Source: Pseudomonadota bacterium (lineage in GTDB: Bacteria > Pseudomonadota > Gammaproteobacteria > Xanthomonadales > Xanthomonadaceae). Taken from it: a DNA stretch of 10,604 nt. Each line of letters opens with the position of its first letter. Within the stretch, counting starts at the first letter, position 1. The notes below the pieces were generated by a model, which was given only the letters and a program-made list of their open reading frames with translations, was not told the DNA's origin and did not search any database. A program made the translations under genes and the position numbers. Below, in pieces: positions 1 through 6,977 of the stretch. The stretch is taken from assembly GCA_023393895.1 (NCBI GenBank), contig JAEXBT010000220.1:1-10604 (forward strand), written 5' to 3'.

Positions 1-622
1 TCACGGTACCGCCGGTGAGGTAGAAATCCTTCTCGGCCAGGGTGATCCGGCCGCCGGCCGGCGCGCGGATCGGGGTGCCTTGGCCAGCCGCGATGTCCAT
101 GCCCGAATGGGGAGACTTCGGCGTGCCGTTGTAGATGCGCTGGTTGCCGAAGCGCCCGCTGATGCGTCCCTTGACCGGCCAGATGAAGGCCTGTGCGAAG
201 TCGGTGTGTTCGCGATCGTCGCGACGGGCGGCGACGATCTGGCCGTTCTCGCGCGCGATCCGCTTGGCGATGGCCGGCGGTGGATTGACCGTTGCCGCGG
301 GCACGCCGTTGATGCGCTGGATCGGCCAATCGCGAGGGGCCACGCTGATCTCCACAGTCTCGGCCTGGCCGCCCGGTGCCTGCACGCGCACGCGCAGCGG
401 GCCCTTCTCGTCGCGGCCGATGCCGAACACGAAGCGACCCTGGTCATCGACGCGCAACCTGCGGCCATCCACGCGTACGTCGGACTGCGGCGCAGCCTTG
501 CCGATCACCATCGCGCCCTGCGAGGCACGGGTGGGCAACTCGGCGATGCGCGTCTGCTGGGCGAGCGCCGGCATCGCCAGCAACAGGGTGGCAAGCAGGG
601 CAGGGCGAAGCGTCATCCTCAT
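1..622 (-). CDS. Secreted M23-family (LytM-like) metallopeptidase, 3' end cut off
   Basis: M23 peptidases are zinc enzymes that cut peptidoglycan cross-links; some members are inactive regulators of amidases. The 207 visible codons begin with a signal peptide (basic MRMTLR, hydrophobic run to about residue 20, ALA then QQ, cleavage probably after A21). Residues about 25-100 form a beta-rich N-terminal region with no family I can name. The peptidase domain starts near residue 147 with FIWPVKGRISGRFG, and H172-x-x-x-D176 in PHSGMD is the first half of the zinc site. The second half (H-x-H) would lie beyond base 1, so catalytic competence cannot be judged. The ATG at 622 is chosen because it overlaps the pyrC stop as ATGA, suggesting translational coupling; a second ATG lies two codons in. 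Expected location is the periplasm. Family call secure, substrate unknown. Confidence 0.88.
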   Translation of the reverse strand, partial: MRMTLRPALLATLLLAMPALAQQTRIAELPTRASQGAMVIGKAAPQSDVRVDGRRLRVDDQGRFVFGIGRDEKGPLRVRVQAPGGQAETVEISVAPRDWPIQRINGVPAATVNPPPAIAKRIARENGQIVAARRDDREHTDFAQAFIWPVKGRISGRFGNQRIYNGTPKSPHSGMDIAAGQGTPIRAPAGGRITLAEKDFYLTGGTV

Positions 623-1965
623 CGTGCGTATTCCAGCCTTTTGCCGCCAGCCTGCCCGAGCAGCCGTGAACCGTCCCAGACCCGCCGGCCGTTGACCCAG
701 GTGCCGGCGACGCGCGAGCGGAAGGTGTGGCCCTCGAACGGCGACCAGCCGCACTTGGACAGGACATCCCCGCGTTCGACGGTGAGCGGCCGGTCCTCGA
801 CCAGCACCAGGTCGGCGTACTGGCCCTCGCGCAGGAAGCCGCGGTCCACCACGTCGAAGAGCTGCGCCGGCGCGTGCGCGAACTTCTGTACCACCTGCGC
901 GCGGTTCAGGCGCGCCTCGTGCACGTGTTCGAGCGCCACCAACAATGCGTACTGCACCAGCGGCAGGCCGCTCGGTGCCTTGGCATAAGGCTGCTGCTTT
1001 TCTTCCCAGGCATGCGGGGCGTGGTCGGTGGCGAGCACGTCGATCACGTCATCAGCCAGCGCGGCGACCAGCGCTGCGCGGTCGGCCTCGTCCTTGATCG
1101 CCGGGTTGCACTTGATCTGGTTGCCGAGCCGGGCGTAATCGGCGCGGGCGAAGTGCAGGAAATGCACGCAGGTCTCGGCGGTGATGCGCTTGCGGCTGCC
1201 ATCGGCGCGAAGCATCGGGCCGCGCTCGAACAGCGCCAGTTCGTCGGCGGTGGACACATGCAGCACATGCAGGCGGGCATCGTGGCGGCGCGCCAGCTCG
1301 ACCGCGAGCGTGCTCGACTTCAGGCAGGCCTCGCGGCTGCGGATGTCCGGATGGTGTGCGGCGGAGAGCGCATCGCCATGCTCGGCCAGGAACGCCGCGA
1401 AGTTCGCGTCGATGGTCGGCGTGTCCTCGCAATGGGTGATGATCGGCACCGGCGATTCGCGGAAGATCGCATCGAGCGTGGCCGGATCGTCCACCAGCAT
1501 GTTGCCGGTGGAGGCGCCCATGAACACCTTCAGGCCCGGTGCCGCCTTCGGATCGAGCGCGCGGATGTCGTCCAGGTTGTCGTTGCTGGCGCCGAGGTAG
1601 AAGCCGTAGTTGCCCCAGGCGCGGCCTGCGGCCAGCGCGTGCTTGGCTTCCAGCGCGGCGCTGCCAAGCGTTGGCGGGTTGGTGTTGGGCATGTCCATGA
1701 AGCTGGTGATGCCGCCGGCCACCGCGGCTGCGGACTCGCTGGCGATGTCGCCCTTGTGGGCCAGGCCGGGCTCGCGGAAGTGCACCTGGTCGTCGATCAT
1801 GCCGGGCATCAGCCAGGCGCCGTCGGCATCGACCACCGTTTCGCCCGCGCGGGCCGCCAGCGACTGCCCGATCAGCGCGATGCGTTCGCCCTCGATCCGC
1901 AGGTCCGCTTCGAATTCACGGCCCTCGTTGACGATTCGGGCGTTGGTGATCAGGGTCGAGGTCAT
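619..1965 (-). CDS. pyrC: Dihydroorotase, class I PyrC (Bacteroidetes/xanthomonad type)
   Basis: Interconverts carbamoyl-aspartate and dihydroorotate, the third step of pyrimidine synthesis, in the cytoplasm. The 448-residue amidohydrolase is full length. After a short beta domain, the metal-site strand reads D-D-Q60-V-H62-F-R64-E-P-G, followed by the substrate loop MPNTNPP (92-98), K146 in GLKVFMG as a candidate bridging residue, H178 in THCE, H233 and H236 in LHVLHVST, and D314 in ATDHAPH. The C-terminal SPFEG and ADLVLV segments are usual in dihydroorotases. The first histidine of the canonical H-x-H is glutamine here. I recall the same DDQVHFREPG signature in Bacteroidetes enzymes such as that of Porphyromonas, so it looks like a lineage trait rather than a loss. 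The ATG at 1965 lies 12 nt after the yidD stop with no clear Shine-Dalgarno. The stop overlaps the peptidase start. Allantoinase or hydantoinase is less likely. Confidence 0.93.
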   Translation of the reverse strand: MTSTLITNARIVNEGREFEADLRIEGERIALIGQSLAARAGETVVDADGAWLMPGMIDDQVHFREPGLAHKGDIASESAAAVAGGITSFMDMPNTNPPTLGSAALEAKHALAAGRAWGNYGFYLGASNDNLDDIRALDPKAAPGLKVFMGASTGNMLVDDPATLDAIFRESPVPIITHCEDTPTIDANFAAFLAEHGDALSAAHHPDIRSREACLKSSTLAVELARRHDARLHVLHVSTADELALFERGPMLRADGSRKRITAETCVHFLHFARADYARLGNQIKCNPAIKDEADRAALVAALADDVIDVLATDHAPHAWEEKQQPYAKAPSGLPLVQYALLVALEHVHEARLNRAQVVQKFAHAPAQLFDVVDRGFLREGQYADLVLVEDRPLTVERGDVLSKCGWSPFEGHTFRSRVAGTWVNGRRVWDGSRLLGQAGGKRLEYAR

Positions 1966-1977
1966 GGCGATGCAGGC

Positions 1978-2199
1978 TCAGGAACGGGGCGGCACGGGGT
2001 CATGGCCGCCGGGGTGCAGGGGGTGGCAGCGGCCAATGCGGCGTGCCGCCAACCAGCTGCCGCGAAGTGGCCCGAAGCGCTCGATCGCGCCCGTCGCGTA
2101 CTCCGAGCAGGTCGGGGTGAAACGGCAGCGCTGGCCGAGCAGTGGGCTGATCCAGCGCTTGTAGAAGCGCAGGCTAGCGATGAGTAAACGGGAAATCAC
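1978..2199 (-). CDS. yidD: YidD, membrane protein insertion efficiency factor
   Basis: YidD is a small membrane-associated protein that assists Sec/YidC-dependent insertion of inner-membrane proteins. The 73 residues carry the family pattern throughout: an amphipathic N-terminus ([17 protein letters not shown]), then [11 protein letters not shown] with C25 and C31, [18 protein letters not shown] with C58, and the [12 protein letters not shown] ending. Length is normal. The start is a GTG at 2199; no ATG lies in a suitable place upstream and Shine-Dalgarno complementarity is poor. The gene usually sits between rnpA and yidC. Here it precedes pyrC by 12 nt and is probably co-transcribed with it. 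It diverges from the dksA-like gene, so its promoter should lie within about 2200-2300. I see no convincing minus-strand promoter there. Confidence 0.93.
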   Translation of the reverse strand: MISRLLIASLRFYKRWISPLLGQRCRFTPTCSEYATGAIERFGPLRGSWLAARRIGRCHPLHPGGHDPVPPRS

Positions 2200-2235
2200 G
2201 GGTCCGACACGCGAAAGTGGGCGATAATGGCGCGC

Positions 2236-2264
2236 TTGCCGGGGCTGGATGCCTAGGCTATAAC
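2236..2264 (+). promoter_or_regulatory. Sigma-70-type promoter of the dksA-like gene
   Basis: TTGCCG at 2236-2241 and TATAAC at 2259-2264 are separated by exactly 17 bases. The -10 matches the consensus at 5 of 6 positions and the -35 at its first three. Transcription would start near 2271, leaving a leader of about 36 nt before the GTG at 2307. This argues against the in-frame ATG at 2217, which lies upstream of the promoter. Seen by eye only. Confidence 0.6.
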
Positions 2265-2293
2265 ACCCCGCTTCCCCGCCTCAAGGGAACTTC

Positions 2294-2299
2294 AAGGAA
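2294..2299 (+). promoter_or_regulatory. Ribosome binding site that sets the GTG start of the dksA-like gene
   Basis: AAGGAA ends 7 nt before the GTG at 2307. It is the best Shine-Dalgarno match in this leader. A related A/G-rich stretch, AAGGGAAC, occurs 11 nt earlier, making an imperfect direct repeat. Together with the promoter it supports GTG 2307 over ATG 2217. Confidence 0.6.
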
Positions 2300-2306
2300 A
2301 CCATTC

Positions 2307-2756
2307 GTGGCAGTCAAGAAAACCGTCAAGAAGACCGCAGCCAAGGCCGCCAAGCCGGCGTCCAAGGCCACCAAGTCCACCGCCAAGCCGGCCGCCAAGA
2401 AGGCGCCTGCCAAGCCGGACAAGGAAAAGAAGGTTGCGAAGGCGGCTGCCAGGAAGTCCGTAGCGGTCAAGGCGCCGGCCAAGAAGGCCGCGCCAGCCAA
2501 GAAGCCGACGGCTTCCAAGACCGTGACGAAGAAGGCTGCCCCCGCGGTGAAGAAGGCCGTGACGAAGGTCGCGGCGTCGAAGAAGGCCGCCACGACCGCG
2601 AAGAAGACACCCGTCGCCAAGGCGGCCGCGCCTGCGAAGTCCCCGGCCACGAAGCCGGCACCGGTCAAGAAGGCCACGCCTGCGGTGGCGAAAAAGACCG
2701 TCACGCCCGCGAAGGCATCCTCGGCGAAGGTCGAGAAGCCTGTTGCCGCGCCTGCG
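2307..2756 (+). repeat. Low-complexity Lys/Ala/Pro-rich coding repeat (H1-like tail)
   Basis: About 150 codons drawn mostly from AAG, GCC/GCG, CCG and ACC encode degenerate repeats around AKKA and APAKK with no fixed period. The skewed composition favours slipped-strand length changes between strains. The frame stays open throughout and joins a conserved core, so it is translated rather than degenerate sequence. Confidence 0.75.
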
Positions 2757-3299
2757 CCGATCGCGCCGGTGGCGCGGCCAAGGTTGCCCGCCGGCAAGGT
2801 GGCGCGCGCGGTGACCTCAACGCCCAAGGCGGATGTGCCCAAGGCCAAGGCGAAGCCGGTCAGTTACAAGACCGACGAGATGACCGGACGCCCGATCCTG
2901 CCGAAGGGCTACAAGCCGTCGGCGGACGAGGAGTACATGAATCCGCTGCAGCTGGAGTACTTCCGGCAGATGCTGATCACCCGCCGCGAGGAGCTGGTCG
3001 AGGAATCCAAGCAGACCATCGAGAACCTGCGTGACGAGGTCCGCGACATCGGCGACGAGGCCGAGCGCGCCAGCCGCGAGACCGAGAACGCGCTGGAGCT
3101 GCGCACCCGGGATCGTTACCGCAAGCTGATCAACAAGATCGAGAGCATCATCAAGCGGGTGGACGAGGGCGACTACGGCTATTGCGTCGATACCGGCGAG
3201 GAGATCGGCCTGGACCGCCTTGAGGCGCGCCCGCAGGCCGAGCGCACCATTGATGCGCAGGAGCGCTGGGAGATCCGCCAGAAGCAGCAGGGCGACTGA
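2307..3299 (+). CDS. dksA: DksA-family RNA polymerase-binding regulator with long Lys/Ala/Pro-rich N-terminal tail
   Basis: DksA binds in the secondary channel of RNA polymerase and, with ppGpp, adjusts rRNA and amino acid promoters. The GTG at 2307 gives 330 residues against about 150 in E. coli. Residues 1 to about 150 are a low-complexity basic tail of AAKKA and KAPAKK-like units, resembling histone H1 or AlgP tails. The DksA core starts near residue 186: the DEEYMNPLQLEYFR segment (208-220), a coiled coil of about 221-285 with tip D250-x-x-E253-x-A255, then the C-terminal globule. The zinc site is mostly lost: the CxxC/CxxC positions read C293-x-x-T296 and T314-x-x-A317. I recall similar CxxTG forms in alphaproteobacterial DksA, so this is a known zinc-independent kind. 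The tip Asp that is D74 in E. coli is Glu here. It stands alone between its own promoter and terminator. Family certain; equivalence to E. coli DksA likely but unproven. Confidence 0.88.
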   Translation: MAVKKTVKKTAAKAAKPASKATKSTAKPAAKKAPAKPDKEKKVAKAAARKSVAVKAPAKKAAPAKKPTASKTVTKKAAPAVKKAVTKVAASKKAATTAKKTPVAKAAAPAKSPATKPAPVKKATPAVAKKTVTPAKASSAKVEKPVAAPAPIAPVARPRLPAGKVARAVTSTPKADVPKAKAKPVSYKTDEMTGRPILPKGYKPSADEEYMNPLQLEYFRQMLITRREELVEESKQTIENLRDEVRDIGDEAERASRETENALELRTRDRYRKLINKIESIIKRVDEGDYGYCVDTGEEIGLDRLEARPQAERTIDAQERWEIRQKQQGD

Positions 3300-3323
3300 G
3301 CGCACGAGCGCGCAAGGAGCCGG

Positions 3324-3348
3324 AAAACCCCGCATCGGCGGGGTTTTT
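3324..3348. terminator. Bidirectional rho-independent terminator between convergent genes
   Basis: Stem CCCCGC (3328-3333) pairs with GCGGGG (3338-3343) around a 4-base loop ATCG, flanked by AAAA on the left and TTTTT on the right. Read rightwards it ends the dksA-like transcript 24 nt after the stop. Read leftwards it gives a T-run right after the MFS gene, whose stop begins at 3355. One hairpin can therefore serve both genes. Confidence 0.85.
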
Positions 3349-3354
3349 CATGCC

Positions 3355-4611
3355 TTACTGGAGGTCGCGAAGATCCAGTCGGCGCAGTTTCGGCGCCAGT
3401 TTCGCGGTCGCGCCGACCACGCCCATCGTCACGAAGCCGCCGACCACCACGGCCGGCACCAGCCCGAGCAGGCGCGCCATCGAGCCGGCATAGAATGCGC
3501 CGAGTTCGTTGGAGGAGCTGATGAACAGGCTGTTGACCGATGACACCCGGCCACGCATCTCGTCTAGCGTGGTGAGCTGCAGCACGGTCGAACGCAGGAT
3601 CACCGAGATGCCATCGAACACACCCGAAAGCAGCAGGAAGAAGGCGGAGAGCCAGAACACGGTGCTCAGGCCGAAACCGATCATGCACGCGCCGAAGCAG
3701 GCCACCGCGCCGAGCATGATGCGGCCGGCGTTGGCCTGCAGCGGGTGGCGGGAGAGCCAGATCGCAACGCTGACGGAGCCCAGCGCCGGCGCGCCGCGCA
3801 GGATGCCGAGTGCCTCCGGACCCTGATCCAGCACCTCCTTGATGAAGGCAGGTGCCAGCGAGATCGCGCCGCCGAACAGCACCGCGAACATGTCGAGCGC
3901 CAGCGCGCCAAGCAGGATCTGGTGCGAGAACACGAAGCGCAGGCCCTCGCCGATGCTGGCGAACACCGGACCGCGTTGCTGCATCTGGGCCGGCTCGGTG
4001 ACCGGCATCCGCGCCAGCGCGAACACCGCGAATGCGGCGCAGGCCGCGGCCACGCCATAGGCGGCCGGCTTGCCGGCCCAGCCGACCAGCACGCCGCCGA
4101 TCGCCGGGCCCAGCACCAGCCCGGTCTGGAACACCACGCTGCCGAGGCTGGCGCCGCGCACGAACTGGTCGCGCCTGAGCACGCGCGCGAACAATGCGTT
4201 GTAGACCGGCCCGAGGAATGCGCGGGCGCAGCCGCCGAGCGCGATCGCCGCGTAGATCGGCCATACGCCCTGCACCGGGAAGCGTCCCATCGCCACTGCC
4301 ACCAGCAGCAGCGCGTTGATCGCGAGACCGGCACAGGCAGCCATTCCCAGCTTGCGTCGCGGCAGGTGGTCGACCAGATAACCGGCGAACGGCGCCACGC
4401 AGAAGAACGGCAGCACCTCGGCCAGCCCGATCAGGCCGAGCATCCATGGATCGCGGGTGACTTCGTAGACGTGCCAGCCGACCGTCACCGCAACGATCTG
4501 GTAGGACAGCATCGTGCCGATGCGATAGGCGAGCAGCCAACGGAATCCCCGTGACTGCAGCGGGGATGCCGGCGCCGGACCGACGGGTGTGGGGGAGTCT
4601 GGATCGATCAT
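3355..4611 (-). CDS. MFS transporter, EntS-like 12-TM family
   Basis: Predicted inner-membrane secondary transporter, probably a proton-driven exporter; substrate unknown. The 418 residues start with a Pro-rich cytoplasmic tail (1-20) followed by repeated hydrophobic segments consistent with about 12 helices. The MFS loop motif after helix 2 is visible as AGYLVDHLPRRK (76-87). The second half carries DEMRGRVSSVNSLF, typical of the EntS/MFS_3 subgroup, which includes the enterobactin exporter. No siderophore genes lie nearby, so an iron role should not be assumed. The ATG at 4611 is 19 nt beyond the sufE stop with only a weak ribosome site, and the gene is probably last in a cysS-sufE-MFS transcript. 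The bidirectional terminator follows directly. Confidence 0.85.
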   Translation of the reverse strand: MIDPDSPTPVGPAPASPLQSRGFRWLLAYRIGTMLSYQIVAVTVGWHVYEVTRDPWMLGLIGLAEVLPFFCVAPFAGYLVDHLPRRKLGMAACAGLAINALLLVAVAMGRFPVQGVWPIYAAIALGGCARAFLGPVYNALFARVLRRDQFVRGASLGSVVFQTGLVLGPAIGGVLVGWAGKPAAYGVAAACAAFAVFALARMPVTEPAQMQQRGPVFASIGEGLRFVFSHQILLGALALDMFAVLFGGAISLAPAFIKEVLDQGPEALGILRGAPALGSVSVAIWLSRHPLQANAGRIMLGAVACFGACMIGFGLSTVFWLSAFFLLLSGVFDGISVILRSTVLQLTTLDEMRGRVSSVNSLFISSSNELGAFYAGSMARLLGLVPAVVVGGFVTMGVVGATAKLAPKLRRLDLRDLQ

Positions 4612-4630
4612 CCGGCAATCGGACGTGAAG

Positions 4631-5071
4631 TCAGCCCTGCGTGGCGGCTGCGCGCTCGCGGATGAAGGCGAGCAGGGCGGCCAGGCCGTTGCTGCGGGTC
4701 GGCGAAAGATGCTTGGCCAGCCCGATCGCGGCGATGTAGTCCGGGTCGGTGGCGAGGATTTCCGCTGCCGGGCGGCCCGAATACACCCGCAGGGCGAGGT
4801 ATATCAGCCCGGAGACGATGGCGGAGTCGCTGATCGCGCGGAAATCGAGCCGCGCGGCGTCGCCTTCGCCGACGATCCAGACATTGGACTGACAGCCGTG
4901 CAGGCGGGTGTCCTCGGTCTTCAGCGCGTCGGGCAGGTCCGGCAGCTTGCGGCCGAGGTCGATCAGGTACTGGTAACGCTCCGACCAGTCGCCGAACAGC
5001 GCGAATTCCTCGGCAATCGCAGCCTGCGCTTCGGCGGGGCTCGGTTCCAGCGGGAAAACGGTGTCGTTCAC
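4631..5071 (-). CDS. sufE: SufE/CsdE-family cysteine desulfuration protein
   Basis: SufE accepts persulfide sulfur from a cysteine desulfurase (SufS or CsdA) and passes it to Fe-S cluster scaffolds, in the cytoplasm. The 146 residues match the usual family length. The FGDWSERYQYLIDLGR segment (26-41) and HGCQSNVW with C60, the persulfide-carrying cysteine, are diagnostic. LSPTRSNGLAALL (122-134) is the conserved C-terminal helix. The start is a GTG at 5071 with AAAGGA 5 nt upstream; the reading frame continues further upstream into cysS but without family sequence there. It lies 43 nt after the cysS stop and 19 nt before the MFS gene. No desulfurase gene is in the window, so the partner lies elsewhere and SufE versus CsdE cannot be settled. 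Confidence 0.92.
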   Translation of the reverse strand: MNDTVFPLEPSPAEAQAAIAEEFALFGDWSERYQYLIDLGRKLPDLPDALKTEDTRLHGCQSNVWIVGEGDAARLDFRAISDSAIVSGLIYLALRVYSGRPAAEILATDPDYIAAIGLAKHLSPTRSNGLAALLAFIRERAAATQG

Positions 5072-5076
5072 TTCAG

Positions 5077-5082
5077 TCCTTT
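5077..5082 (-). promoter_or_regulatory. Ribosome binding site fixing the GTG start of sufE
   Basis: Read on the minus strand, AAAGGA ends 5 nt before GTG 5071. It is a good Shine-Dalgarno and the only one near the start of SufE homology. Confidence 0.6.
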
Positions 5083-5114
5083 CATTCGGGGCGCGGTCGC
5101 CGCAGCTGGCCCGG

Positions 5115-6494
5115 TTAGACGCCGCGCCGCGACCAGCGCACGCCCTGCGGGGTGTCCTCGAGCACGATGCCCTCGGCCGCCAGCTGGTCACGGATCGCGT
5201 CGGCGCGGGCGAAGTCACGCGCCTGCTTGGCGGCGATCCGCGCATCGACAAGGCCCTGGATGCGGGCATCGTCATCGCCTGACGCGCCGCGCGCGAACCA
5301 GGCTTCCGGCGCCTGTTGCAGCAGGCCGAGCGCACGACCGGCGCCGAGCAGGGCAGCCTTGGCATCACGTCGCGCTTCGCCCCCGGCCTTGCGCGCCTCG
5401 GCGGCCAGCCGGGCGATTTCCGCCAACGCCTGCGGCGTGTTGAGGTCGTCGTCCAATGCGGCTTCGATCCCGGCGGGGATCTGCGCTTCCGCATCGACAT
5501 CCCCCAGGTCGCGCAAGGTGCCGTACAGGCGATCGAGGGTGCGCACCGACTGCTCGATCAGCGCGTCGCTCCATTCCAGCGGCTGCCGATAGTGCGCGGA
5601 GAGCAGGGCGTAACGCAGCGCCTCCGGCGGCCAGGCGCGCACCAGGTCATGGATGCGCTCGATGTTGCCGAGCGACTTCGACATCTTCGCGCCGGCGAAG
5701 TTGAGCATGCCGTTGTGCAGCCAGAAGCGCGCGAACGGCGCGCCGCCATGCGCGCACTCGCTCTGCGCGATCTCGTTCTCGTGGTGGGGGAACTGCAGGT
5801 CGATGCCGCCCGCGTGGATGTCGAGCGTCCGGCCCAGGTGTGCGGCGGCCATCGCCGAGCATTCGATGTGCCAGCCCGGACGGCCGCGGCCCCAGGGCGA
5901 ATCCCAGCCCGGCAGGTCGTCGCTGGACGGCTTCCAGAGCACGAAATCGCCCGGATCGCGCTTGTAGGGCGCCACGTCGATGCGCGCGCCGGCCAGCATT
6001 TCCTCCGGATCGCGTCTTGAGAGCTTGCCGTAGCCCGCGAAGCTCGCCACCGAGAACAGCACGTGGCCTTCGGCCGCATAGGCATGGCCCTCTGCGATCA
6101 GCCGCTCGCACATCGCGATGATCTCGGCGATGTGGTCGGTCGCGGCCGGCTCGATGTCGGGCGCGAATTCGCCGTCCACGCCCAGCATTGCCATGTCCTC
6201 GCGGTAGGCTGCGGCATAGCGCTCGGCGATCGTGCCGATCGGCGTGCCGGCCTCGGCAGCTGCGGCATAGATCTTGTCGTCGATGTCGGTGATGTTGCGG
6301 GCGTAGCGCAGCCCGCCGAAACGCCTGCGCAGCAATGCGGCCAGCACGCCGAACAGCACCGGGCCGCGGGCATTGCCGATATGCACGTAGTTGTAGACGG
6401 TCGGGCCGCAGACATACAGCGTGGGCGCGCGCGGGTCCTGCGGCTGGAACGATTCGATGCGGCGGCTCAGGGTGTTGTAGAGATGCAGGCTCAT
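5115..6494 (-). CDS. cysS: Cysteinyl-tRNA synthetase
   Basis: Charges tRNA-Cys with cysteine (class I aminoacyl-tRNA synthetase, cytoplasm). The 459 residues match the family length of about 460. Seen in order: [19 protein letters not shown] with zinc ligand C29 and the HIGH-type motif HIGN (38-41); [10 protein letters not shown] (66-75); [12 protein letters not shown] with C212; [15 protein letters not shown] with H237 and E241, completing the zinc site; KMSKS (270-274); and an alpha-helical anticodon-binding C-terminus ([15 protein letters not shown]). Asn replacing the second His of HIGH is common in this family. The ATG at 6494 is preceded by GGGGAG 4 nt upstream and begins the conserved MSLHLYNT. 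A longer in-frame start at 6545 is rejected because the extra residues are unconserved and would span the likely -10. First gene of the cysS-sufE-MFS group. Confidence 0.96.
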   Translation of the reverse strand: MSLHLYNTLSRRIESFQPQDPRAPTLYVCGPTVYNYVHIGNARGPVLFGVLAALLRRRFGGLRYARNITDIDDKIYAAAAEAGTPIGTIAERYAAAYREDMAMLGVDGEFAPDIEPAATDHIAEIIAMCERLIAEGHAYAAEGHVLFSVASFAGYGKLSRRDPEEMLAGARIDVAPYKRDPGDFVLWKPSSDDLPGWDSPWGRGRPGWHIECSAMAAAHLGRTLDIHAGGIDLQFPHHENEIAQSECAHGGAPFARFWLHNGMLNFAGAKMSKSLGNIERIHDLVRAWPPEALRYALLSAHYRQPLEWSDALIEQSVRTLDRLYGTLRDLGDVDAEAQIPAGIEAALDDDLNTPQALAEIARLAAEARKAGGEARRDAKAALLGAGRALGLLQQAPEAWFARGASGDDDARIQGLVDARIAAKQARDFARADAIRDQLAAEGIVLEDTPQGVRWSRRGV

Positions 6495-6516
6495 GCGGCT
6501 CCCCGGTGGGATGGCA

Positions 6517-6522
6517 ATTCTA
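6517..6522 (-). promoter_or_regulatory. Likely -10 element of the cysS promoter
   Basis: TAGAAT on the minus strand matches TATAAT at 5 of 6 positions and would start transcription about 16 nt before the cysS ATG. No good -35 is visible at 16-18 nt spacing, so only the -10 is proposed. Confidence 0.4.
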
Positions 6523-6608
6523 GCGCCGGGGGCGTGGTGGGGCATGGTTCAGCGGGGCGTCGGGATGCGGTGCCTACACTGCAGGCCCGCAACGTTGCCG
6601 GCAGTTCC

Positions 6609-6977
6609 GTGCGCGCCACACTGTTCCTCATCACCATCGGCCTGTTCCTCGTCACAGCGCCTGCGCTGCGCGCCGACGACACGCTGGTCCCTGCTGAGCA
6701 GGTGCGTTACGACTATGCGCAGGTGCTGAACGTGCAGCCGGTGGAGCAGGTCGTCACCATCAGCAAGGTGGAACGACGCTGCGGCGGGCCGGGCCGAGCC
6801 CCGGACCAGTGCCGGGACGTTCGGGTTCCCGGCGAGTTGCGCCGGATCATCGGCTATGACGTGGATTACGCCTATCGTGGCGCCAAACACCGTTCGCGGG
6901 TGGCCCAGGACCCGGGGCGGCGGATGCGTATTCGCATCGGCATCACGCCCATGGTCAGTACGCGGGTCAAGCCGTGA
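6609..6977 (+). CDS. Small exported protein resembling the C-terminal part of glycine-zipper 2TM (YcfJ-like) proteins
   Basis: Function unknown. A GTG at 6609 gives 122 residues with a clear signal peptide: MRATLFLITIGLFLVTAPAL, cleavage after A19 or A22. The mature part has C58 and C68 bracketing a short charged loop, then IIGYDVDYAYRG and DPGRRMRIRIGITP. The GYDV-Y-Y-G ... DPG-R-R-R-V-TP pattern is what I remember following the glycine zipper in YcfJ-like envelope proteins. The Gly-rich zipper itself is absent, so this is a compact periplasmic form. The start rests on the signal peptide; Shine-Dalgarno is weak. TACACT at 6575-6580 could be a -10, without a clear -35. The gene diverges from cysS. 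Its stop overlaps the next small ORF as GTGA. Confidence 0.7.
   Translation: MRATLFLITIGLFLVTAPALRADDTLVPAEQVRYDYAQVLNVQPVEQVVTISKVERRCGGPGRAPDQCRDVRVPGELRRIIGYDVDYAYRGAKHRSRVAQDPGRRMRIRIGITPMVSTRVKP

Noticed and set aside
727..2187. 486-codon plus-strand frame opposite pyrC and yidD
   Set aside because: Antisense shadow of pyrC; rich in Ala, Arg, Val and Gly with no family resemblance.
2217..2306. Longer DksA start at ATG 2217
   Set aside because: It lies upstream of the TTGCCG-N17-TATAAC promoter, and the extra 30 residues have no family resemblance; AAGGAA-N7-GTG at 2307 is better.
2307..2756. Repetitive block considered as a CRISPR or tandem DNA repeat
   Set aside because: No constant repeat unit or spacer length; it is degenerate coding low complexity.
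2258..2848. Hydrophobic Ala/Phe/Val-rich minus-strand frame opposite the Lys/Ala tail, superficially like a membrane protein
   Set aside because: It is simply the reverse complement of AAG and GCC codons, which reads as TTC/CTT and GGC; the plus-strand frame joins a conserved DksA core.
3183..3263. Loss of the DksA zinc cysteines as a sign of a pseudogene or frameshift
   Set aside because: The frame is intact to a normal C-terminus, and CxxTG-type cores occur in other functional DksA proteins.
5072..5500. SufE reading frame extended upstream to 5500
   Set aside because: The extra residues are an out-of-frame reading of the cysS 3' end; SufE similarity begins at GTG 5071.
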